A stretch of 64,000 nt of DNA from JABJMC01 sp964473745. Its GTDB lineage: Bacteria; Patescibacteriota; Gracilibacteria; UBA1369; UBA12473. The position numbers and the translations under genes were made by a program. The stretch is taken from the NCBI GenBank assembly GCA_964473745.1, contig CAYYQE010000006.1, positions 1-64,000 of the forward strand. The letters are read 5' to 3'. Shown piece after piece: positions 41,030-47,314 of this stretch (position 1 is its first letter; the number at the start of each line of letters is the position of its first letter). Under the pieces are notes generated by a model. The model made no database searches. It was not told the DNA's origin and saw only the letters and a list, made by a program, of their open reading frames with translations.

Positions 41030-43357
41030 TTAACCCTTTTGGCATACATTTTTTACAGATTTACGGAATTTTTGATCATAATCGTCGAATCTGGGATCTA
41101 AAATGTGAATTTCGTGGACAGAGGTTTTGGTTGTGGCCAAATAAAGGAATCTTTTTAATCTTAAAATTGCTTGAGGAAGGCTGTAGTCATACCAACTATT
41201 AGAAAGTCCTTCGCATTCTTTTTGGTGAACTGGATGTGATGGGGGAAGGAAAGGTAGCCGGTGAATAAGTAGGGTTTCGATTTTTTTGGCGGAATTAGGG
41301 GTGTTTTTTAAGATCGATCGATATAGCCTTTCGTTGCCAATAATAAGAACGTTTTCTTGGGCTTTTTTAAAGCGTTGGCCAATTTTTCCCATGCCTCCGG
41401 AAATTCCCTGGGAAAGAAGCATGACTTCGGCTTTTTTTAAGGGTTCAGCTAGTTTTTGATGAAGGCTGTCAACGGCTGAAATTGAGTTTGCGAGGAGAAA
41501 AGTGTTGTTTTTCAAACCTTCTTTTTTAATAAATTCAATAGTTGCCTGAAGATTATTTGGTTTGCGAGGGTGGGGGAGTTCAGGATGTGGATAAATCTCT
41601 AGAGTCTGGTTTTGAGTTTCGGGTGGAAAGAAGATTTCAGGAAGATCTTGGGGGAGCAGCAGGCGGTTTTTAAGAAAGGCAAAAGAGCTTTCTAAACTGC
41701 CGTAGTGACTCAGAAAAATCAGGCTACCTTCGGTCTTGTCCCAAAGTTCTTGTTTAAGGAGTGGGGCCAGGCGTTTGGGACAGGTGCGAATCACGGGTTC
41801 GTTGTCGTAGCTGAGCATGATCCAGGTTAGGACCTCGGGGCTGCCCGCAAAGGCTTTTTGGAGGATCTCAAGATCTTTTTTGAGGAGTTTTTGATTAGGG
41901 GAATCAGGGATTTTTGAAATGTTTTCTTCGAGATTGCTTAGGGTTCCTAAGATTTTTTTTGCTTCGGGCGTGGCAAGGAGAGTTGGATCTAAGATAACTT
42001 GTTTTTGATAGGCATCTGGAGCGGCGTATTTATCAATAAACATTCCAAGTAGCCCAAAGAAAATTTCAAAACGGGGACCGAGCTGTTCATCTAAGCGGTT
42101 GGCAATATTAGCTAAGCGGCTTAGGGCGTAGTATTTGGTAAGGGCGAGTAGGGCGGTTTCTTCGATAAGCTCTAGACCTTCTATTAAATGATGAGGTTTT
42201 TTAGGAATAAGGGTGCCGCGACGAGTGAAATTGTCTATATAAAGGTGTTGAGATATTACGAGGAGCGGCGCATAAGTCGCGTTTTGAAAGGCTTTTTGGT
42301 AATAACAATCTGGGTTGCCGCAGGATTCATATAGATGGGGAAGAGCAGATATTTGTTCCCAAACTGGATGTTCGTCATCGCCAACTATAATTTCGTTTTT
42401 TTCACCAGTGCCACCTCTTGCTAGCCAGAGAAAAATCTTCACTAAAAGGCGGGTTTCATGGATATCGAAATGATCTTTTTGGAGAAACTCATTAAAACGG
42501 GTTTGGCATAAATAGCGGGCCGGGTGTTGTAAATGAGCAACGCGGGCATCACGCGCAATGTTTTGTGGCTCAGAGGTAACAAGTAGGCATTTTTCGCCAG
42601 ATTGTTCCGCGAAATTGATAGCCGCGATGGCCAAGTCTTCGGCGGTTCCTTGTGGGGCTTCAAAAATGGCATTTTGGTTGTTAGTAAGTGTGGTTTGAAC
42701 TTTTTGTTGTAATTCGGGAAGTGTTCCTTGGTGGGGAGGCGGGTTTGTGATTGAAGGAGGGGTTTGGGTCTTTTCTTTTGTTTCGAGATGGTTTAGAAAA
42801 GTTTTTTCCCAGCCCCAGTCAGATTTTTTTAATAAATCACGGATTTGTTCAGCGGCGGCAAAGGGGATTTCTTGGATTTTTTTTACAAGTAATTCATAAA
42901 GAGCAATGGCAACCTTGGTGTCGTCGAGAGCGCGGTGTTTACTTTCATGAGTAAGATCGAATTTTTCACTAAGAATTTCAAGGCTGTAAGAGGCTTCATT
43001 AATAAGGAGAGTTTGCGAAAGGTGAAAAGTATCTAAAACAGCGCCTTTTAATGGAATGTCATTTGCTGCTAGAAAATCGATGTCGAATTGGACAGAGTGT
43101 CCCAGAATAGGGGCATCGCCAATAAAATTAATAATTTCGGCGCGGACCTCATCGATGGTTGGGGCATCTTTTAAATCATCGTCAGTTAAGCCAGTTAAAT
43201 GGCGAATTATTTCTGGGAGAGCAACTTTGGGATTTATTAAAGTCTGGAACTCATCTTGAATAGTCCCATCCTCATTTAAGCGAACAGCAGCAACTTCGAT
43301 AATTTGGTCTTTTTCGGGGCTTAAGCCGGTGGTTTCTAGATCAAGAGCGATATACAT
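41030..43357 (-). CDS. DnaQ-like 3'-5' exonuclease fused to degenerate DinG-like helicase
   Basis: Residues 1-165 form a DEDDh exonuclease: IALDLETTG (Asp6, Glu8), GHSVQFDIDF (Asp92) and HRALDD (His141, Asp145) are intact. The remaining ~600 residues follow the DinG/XPD-like helicase layout of the Bacillus DinG type, but the Walker A motif is replaced: EAPQGTAEDL (233-242) stands where EAGTGTGKS is expected. No DEAH box is found and only part of an Fe-S Cys set (CGNPDC) remains. A late QAILRLKRFLY resembles motif VI. The exonuclease is probably active and the ATPase probably not. Confidence 0.85.
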   Translation of the reverse strand: MYIALDLETTGLSPEKDQIIEVAAVRLNEDGTIQDEFQTLINPKVALPEIIRHLTGLTDDDLKDAPTIDEVRAEIINFIGDAPILGHSVQFDIDFLAANDIPLKGAVLDTFHLSQTLLINEASYSLEILSEKFDLTHESKHRALDDTKVAIALYELLVKKIQEIPFAAAEQIRDLLKKSDWGWEKTFLNHLETKEKTQTPPSITNPPPHQGTLPELQQKVQTTLTNNQNAIFEAPQGTAEDLAIAAINFAEQSGEKCLLVTSEPQNIARDARVAHLQHPARYLCQTRFNEFLQKDHFDIHETRLLVKIFLWLARGGTGEKNEIIVGDDEHPVWEQISALPHLYESCGNPDCYYQKAFQNATYAPLLVISQHLYIDNFTRRGTLIPKKPHHLIEGLELIEETALLALTKYYALSRLANIANRLDEQLGPRFEIFFGLLGMFIDKYAAPDAYQKQVILDPTLLATPEAKKILGTLSNLEENISKIPDSPNQKLLKKDLEILQKAFAGSPEVLTWIMLSYDNEPVIRTCPKRLAPLLKQELWDKTEGSLIFLSHYGSLESSFAFLKNRLLLPQDLPEIFFPPETQNQTLEIYPHPELPHPRKPNNLQATIEFIKKEGLKNNTFLLANSISAVDSLHQKLAEPLKKAEVMLLSQGISGGMGKIGQRFKKAQENVLIIGNERLYRSILKNTPNSAKKIETLLIHRLPFLPPSHPVHQKECEGLSNSWYDYSLPQAILRLKRFLYLATTKTSVHEIHILDPRFDDYDQKFRKSVKNVCQKG

Positions 43358-43396
43358 GGGTTCTTAGAATAGCGGAGAGGCCAGAGATCGCAAGAT

Positions 43397-43428
43397 TAAA
43401 AAAGCGGCGCCAAAATTTTGGCGCCGCT
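43397..43428 (-). terminator. Intrinsic terminator of the CARDB gene
   Basis: A perfect 26-bp palindrome (AGCGGCGCCAAAA and its complement, 43403-43428) is followed on the minus strand by six T. It lies 21 bp after the CARDB gene stop and separates it from the exonuclease gene. Confidence 0.92.
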
Positions 43429-43449
43429 CCTTAAATGGTCTGCAGAAAA

Positions 43450-44478
43450 TTATCTTTGTTCAGTGTACGTTTGTAGCTCTGGTACATCTGCAACATCTCT
43501 AGGAGGATCTAAGAGAGATCTGTCTTCGCAAATATCGTTGATGTTAAAAGGAGTAAGAATTATCGGTCTAAAAATAAAACTTCCTTTATTATTTTTTTCA
43601 TCCACTTCCGATACGCGATTTTCTGGATCAACATTAATCACGGCATAATGAAGAGTGCGGTATTCAAATTTTTCGTCAAATTCCTTGGTTGGCACTTCAA
43701 GTTTTGTGCAAAGACTGTTATTGCTTAAACCTGTAACAGTATAAGTGTTTTTGAAAATTTCAGATTTTGTTTCTGAATTAACAATTATTAGATCAACTCC
43801 CATCTCGCCATTAGCGCTGGATGGAACATAGTTTGTACAAACTTCAACTACAAAAATTTCTTGATGATCGCCCCCGAAACCGGCTTTTTGAGGATAAAGA
43901 TCAAGATCTTTTTGATCGTCGTTGGCTGGATCGTCAACTGGATCCTTGGCTGGGTCGTCGACAGGGTCTTTAGCTGGGTCATCCGCAACTGGATCTTCAT
44001 CAACTTTTGAATCACGACAGTTGTTTTCTTCGTTTAATTCATCAACAACATTATTTGGGTCAACGCAAACAGTAATTACTGCGTCTTCTTCGGCTACAGT
44101 TAGATTAAGAGCACTATATTTAGCCGGGATGATTTTGGAAGATTCACCCTTTAGCATAAAAGTTTTATCAGAAAGCCATTCCCAACTGTAAGTGTATTTT
44201 TTGTCTGGGTCATCTGGGTCACCAACGTAAATATAGGTGTGCCCAAGAGCGTCAGAAGGAACATCAGCCTTACCAAGATTGGTTATTTCGGCCGTGATAT
44301 AGCCACTATCGTCAATCCCAGCATAAGTTACGACGAGGTCTGGGGCGTCAGTGTTACCGGAAACAGCAGCCATCCCTAGAAAATCAGCACTCGCACCGAG
44401 GGTAACGGCTACGAAAAGAACCTCCACCACCAGGATTGGGATGAGGTATTTTAGGTTTTTGTGTTTTTGTTTTCCCAT
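43450..44478 (-). CDS. Exported CARDB-type surface protein
   Basis: This 342-residue protein has an N-terminal signal/anchor (YLIPILVVEVLFVAVTLGA) and two CARDB-like beta-sandwich units, each ending in a similar acidic Asn-rich motif: VDPNNVVDELNEENNC (about 140-155) and VDPENRVSEVDEKNN (about 290-305). Between them is a short tandem repeat linker with PVDDPAKD-type units, two and a half copies, seen also as ~24-bp DNA repeats near 43,925-44,000. It is likely an outer cell-surface adhesion or structural protein. A strong terminator follows. Confidence 0.75.
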   Translation of the reverse strand: MGKQKHKNLKYLIPILVVEVLFVAVTLGASADFLGMAAVSGNTDAPDLVVTYAGIDDSGYITAEITNLGKADVPSDALGHTYIYVGDPDDPDKKYTYSWEWLSDKTFMLKGESSKIIPAKYSALNLTVAEEDAVITVCVDPNNVVDELNEENNCRDSKVDEDPVADDPAKDPVDDPAKDPVDDPANDDQKDLDLYPQKAGFGGDHQEIFVVEVCTNYVPSSANGEMGVDLIIVNSETKSEIFKNTYTVTGLSNNSLCTKLEVPTKEFDEKFEYRTLHYAVINVDPENRVSEVDEKNNKGSFIFRPIILTPFNINDICEDRSLLDPPRDVADVPELQTYTEQR

Positions 44479-44597
44479 GTTTTTATTTTGGTTAGGAAAT
44501 AAGGGAATTAAAGAATACTTCCCTTAATTATACCAAGATTTATTACTTAAGTCAACCCCAGAAACAGGAGTGTTTACCTGTAAAGGCGTGGTGGCTT

Positions 44598-45842
44598 TTA
44601 AATCTGAGCCAAAAGCTCCACAATAACCTTACAAACTTGGGCTCTGGTCATATTATCACCAGGACCAAAATTACCATCATCATAGCCACTGATAATGCCC
44701 ATGCTGTAAGCCGTCGCTACATATGAGGCATACCAGGCATCACTATCCACATCTGGGAAATCAATCAATGATTCAGTAACATCAACACCAGCCGCTGCTA
44801 GGAAGATTTTGACTGCTTCGGCACGGTTGATATAGCTGGCCGAACCAAAAGTCCCATCATCATAACCTTCGACAATTCCTTCGTCGTAAGCGGTTTGGGT
44901 ATATGGTGTGTACCAAGTGTCGGCCGGGGCATCTGAGAAAGAGCTTGTACTAACAGAATCAGGGATGTCATAGCCTAAGGCGCCCATAACCATTTTCAAA
45001 AATTCAGCGCGATTTACTGGATTGTCAGGGAGAAAAGTCCCATCATCATACCCTTCAACAACGCCGTCGGTGATTAGTTGAATGATGTAGTCTTCAGCCC
45101 AGTGGCCAGAGATGTCGCCTACGAGAATCACAACGGTTTCGCTGGCGGTATCTTCGTCTTCGACTGGATCGTCTTGATCGGTTTCGTCATCCACAGGGGT
45201 ATCTTCTTCGTCAGCCTCTTCCTCAATTTCGATTCGAGTGCTGGCACTAATATTCCCAGCGGCATCTTGTAAAATAAAGTTAAAGGTGTTGTCAGCGTCC
45301 TGTTCTAAATCAAGAGTTATTTCAAAATAACCATCAGAATCAACGGAGGCGCTTTCTTCGGAATAAGTATCAGTAATGGTAGTGTTAGCTTCGCCGTAAC
45401 CAGTAAAAGTGTAAGTGTCAGCATCAATTGTTTCTGGCACTTCATCAACATCCGGGGCCCCGGGAGCGGTGTGGTCACCTCCGCCAGAAATTTCGGCGGC
45501 TGCGGCCTCTTCTTCACCTTCAATAATAATTATTTGAGTGAGGTCGCTGGAATTTCCATCAGTATCTTCGACCTTGATAGAAAAAGTGTTTGTGGATTCT
45601 TGGATTAAGGCGACCGTGACTTCAAAATAGCCACTGGAATCAGCGTAAACAGGAGAAATTTGATAAGATCCACCAGTTACAACTACTTTATAGTCAGCAC
45701 CAGTAGTCCCGGAAATAACTGCTTTGGTGGCATCTATTGGGGAAACAATTTCATCTAAATCTGGGGAATCGACCGCGAAAACCGTGGGAATAAAAATTCC
45801 TAAACAAAAAATTAGGAGGGCGACTTTTGATAAAATTCGCAT
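44598..45842 (-). CDS. S-layer-type protein: Ig-like domains plus three SLH domains
   Basis: This 414-residue protein has a signal peptide (VALLIFCLGIFIPTVFA), two bacterial Ig-like repeats (each with an SGYFEVTVAL or DGYFEITLDL strand), an acidic linker and three C-terminal SLH domains: GDISGHWAEDYI with VEGYDDGTFLPDNPVNRAEF, DTWYTPY with VEGYDDGTF, and DAWYASY with ISGYDDGNFGPGDNMTRAQV. SLH domains bind secondary cell-wall polymers, which points to an S-layer-type envelope. It lies 119 bp upstream of the CARDB gene on the same strand, perhaps as a surface pair. Confidence 0.92.
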   Translation of the reverse strand: MRILSKVALLIFCLGIFIPTVFAVDSPDLDEIVSPIDATKAVISGTTGADYKVVVTGGSYQISPVYADSSGYFEVTVALIQESTNTFSIKVEDTDGNSSDLTQIIIIEGEEEAAAAEISGGGDHTAPGAPDVDEVPETIDADTYTFTGYGEANTTITDTYSEESASVDSDGYFEITLDLEQDADNTFNFILQDAAGNISASTRIEIEEEADEEDTPVDDETDQDDPVEDEDTASETVVILVGDISGHWAEDYIIQLITDGVVEGYDDGTFLPDNPVNRAEFLKMVMGALGYDIPDSVSTSSFSDAPADTWYTPYTQTAYDEGIVEGYDDGTFGSASYINRAEAVKIFLAAAGVDVTESLIDFPDVDSDAWYASYVATAYSMGIISGYDDGNFGPGDNMTRAQVCKVIVELLAQI

Positions 45843-45859
45843 GTTAAGGGAGGGTTAAA

Positions 45860-45871
45860 GGCCGGAGGGCC
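45860..45871 (-). terminator. Small hairpin after carA
   Basis: GGCC-CTCC-GGCC followed by TTTAA on the minus strand, 4 bp after the carA stop. The stem is short, so it is a weak terminator at best. Confidence 0.35.
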
Positions 45872-45874
45872 GAT

Positions 45875-46948
45875 TTATAAGAGATCGACAAATTTGTCGA
45901 AAAGATAATTAGTGTCAGTGGGGCCGGGAGTGGCCTCGGGATGGAATTGCACGGAAAAGAAGGGGAGTGTTTTGTGTTTAACTCCTTCGACCGTGTTGTC
46001 ATTAGCGTTTTTAAACCAAACTTCCCAGTCTTTATTAAGAGATTTAGCGTCCACGGCGTAGCCATGGTTTTGCGAAGTGATGTGGCAGCGACCGGTTTCT
46101 AAATCAGTGCAGGGTTGGTTTTGGGAGCGGTGGCCGAATTTGAGTTTGTAAGTTGTGCCGCCACCAGCAATACCCATGATTTGGGAGCCTAAGCAGATTC
46201 CAAAAGTGGGGATTTTACGTTCAAAACCTTTTTGCATGATTGCGAGAGTTTCTTTCATGAGAGCGGGATCACCAGGGCCGTTGGAAAAGAAAACTCCATC
46301 AAATTTTTGGTCCATTTCCCAGATGTCGTAGTTCCAAGGGACGCGCGTTACCGAAATGTCGCGACTCAAAAAGCTGCGCAAAATGTTGAGCTTCATGCCG
46401 CAGTCGATGATGGCCACGTGTTTGCGGCCAGCCTTGTAAGTTTCTGGTTTTTTGATGGATACTTTGGCTACGAGGTTTTCTTGGTTGGGGTCGTAAAAAT
46501 CTGTTTTGTGGCCCTCGCGGGTGAGAGTACCAAGCATCGCGCCTTTAGTTCGGATTTTTTGGGTGAGCGCGCGCGTATCTACTCCTGTAATGGCCGGGAT
46601 GTTGTGTTTTTTCAGCCATTCTCCTAACGATTGGATTGATTGGTGGTGACTGTGATTTTCGGAATATTCAGTGACAATAACTCCTTTTATATGTAGGCCT
46701 TCACTTTCAAAACTTTCTTCTACTTTGTGATCTGATGTGGCGGAATTTGGAACGCCATAATTTCCAACGAGCGGATAAGTTAAAATAATAATCTGTCCTT
46801 TATAAGAAGGGTCAGTAAAAGTTTCTGGATAACCAACCATTCCAGTATTAAAAACCACCTCACCGGCGGACTCCGTATGGGCTCCAAAAGATTTGCCTTT
46901 GAGCTTGGTTCCGTCTTCGAGGGTGAGAATGAGTTGATTGTCAGTCAT
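45875..46948 (-). CDS. carA: Carbamoyl phosphate synthase small subunit
   Basis: This 357-residue glutaminase subunit delivers ammonia to CarB for pyrimidine synthesis. The N-terminal domain shows LTLEDGTKLKGKSFGA, VVFNTGMVGYPETFTDPSY and ITGVDTRALTQKIR; the GATase domain shows FGICLGSQIMGIA (nucleophile Cys; the usual His after Gly is Ser here) and FHPEATPGP (His, Glu). carB is not in the window. It is transcribed away from purL; the 366-bp gap between them carries the small RNA candidate and terminator described separately. Confidence 0.96.
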   Translation of the reverse strand: MTDNQLILTLEDGTKLKGKSFGAHTESAGEVVFNTGMVGYPETFTDPSYKGQIIILTYPLVGNYGVPNSATSDHKVEESFESEGLHIKGVIVTEYSENHSHHQSIQSLGEWLKKHNIPAITGVDTRALTQKIRTKGAMLGTLTREGHKTDFYDPNQENLVAKVSIKKPETYKAGRKHVAIIDCGMKLNILRSFLSRDISVTRVPWNYDIWEMDQKFDGVFFSNGPGDPALMKETLAIMQKGFERKIPTFGICLGSQIMGIAGGGTTYKLKFGHRSQNQPCTDLETGRCHITSQNHGYAVDAKSLNKDWEVWFKNANDNTVEGVKHKTLPFFSVQFHPEATPGPTDTNYLFDKFVDLL

Positions 46949-47029
46949 CGGGGGGTATTTTAGGGGTTATTGTGGGGGAGGGCAAGGTTTGATATAATGT
47001 ATAGGTCAAATTATGCAACCTTACTGCTT
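46949..47029. promoter_or_regulatory. carA upstream region with promoter-like elements
   Basis: On the minus strand TTGCAT (47013-47018) with an AT-rich stretch 16-17 bp on (TATATC/ATATCA) is the best carA promoter candidate, but the -10 is poor. On the plus strand TTGTGG, 17 bp, TATAAT (46970-46998) matches better and would fire away from carA towards the terminator at 47030. GTCAAATTATGCAA at 47005-47018 is repeated exactly at 47115-47128. Confidence 0.4.
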
Positions 47030-47063
47030 GAAAAGAGCCACCTAAGATTAGGAGGCCCTTTTC
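47030..47063. terminator. Bidirectional intrinsic terminator
   Basis: On the plus strand AAAAGAGCC-A-CCTAA, GA loop, TTAGG-A-GGCCCTTTT: a long stem with one mismatch per arm, preceded by A's and followed by T's in both directions. On the minus strand it begins 13 nt after the CCA end of the small RNA candidate. Confidence 0.8.
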
Positions 47064-47075
47064 ATAGTGCTCAAC

Positions 47076-47146
47076 TGGTGGAGGCAAGGGGAGTTGAACC
47101 CCTGCTGCGATAATGTCAAATTATGCAACGTAACCCTACTGCCCCC
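47076..47146 (-). ncRNA. tmRNA-like tRNA-mimic small RNA (71 nt), no tag domain
   Basis: Read on the minus strand, GGGGGCA at the 5' end pairs with TGCCTCC at the 3' end (7 bp with a G3.U70 wobble), then A73 and CCA. A perfect T arm AGGGG-TTCAACT-CCCCT precedes the 3' strand. The 3' end is very close to bacterial tmRNA. The 5' side has GGGTTACG, similar to the tmRNA D-loop. In place of the tag and pseudoknots there is one helix, GTTGC-ATAAT-TTGAC-ATTAT-C-GCAGC. At 71 nt it is too short for, and lacks the anticodon arm of, a tRNA. G3.U70 with A73 predicts alanylation. Confidence 0.65.
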
Positions 47147-47252
47147 ATAGTTGAACAACTTGACGCTAGCAAAAAGGTGATTACGAAAATCTAAACAAAA
47201 GATGAATAAAAAATGAACGGGTAAAAAACCTTTAAAAAAGAGTTTTTAGATC

Positions 47253-47281
47253 TTGTTTTTCCCATGTTGCTGTGCTTTATT
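47253..47281 (+). promoter_or_regulatory. Promoter of purL-purQ
   Basis: TTGTTT, 17 bp, TTTATT, 33 bp before the purL ATG. AT-rich sequence lies upstream. Confidence 0.5.
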
Positions 47282-47314
47282 GTGGGGGCTTATTGTTAAC
47301 CCATAAAATTTCAA

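Noticed and set aside
43925..44000. CRISPR-like short repeats
   Set aside because: The repeats are in-frame coding repeats (PVDDPAKD linker) without unique spacers. No CRISPR array or cas gene was seen in the window.
47076..47146. Reading the small RNA as an ordinary tRNA
   Set aside because: Only 36 nt lie between acceptor and T arm; there is no D stem, T8 is absent, and the only hairpin has a 5-nt loop with a bulged stem, so no valid anticodon arm can be drawn.
47076..47314. A two-piece (permuted) tmRNA at the same locus
   Set aside because: In a permuted gene the CCA half comes before the GGGG half. Here the GGGGGC strand comes first and no tag frame ending in Ala-Ala is found upstream.
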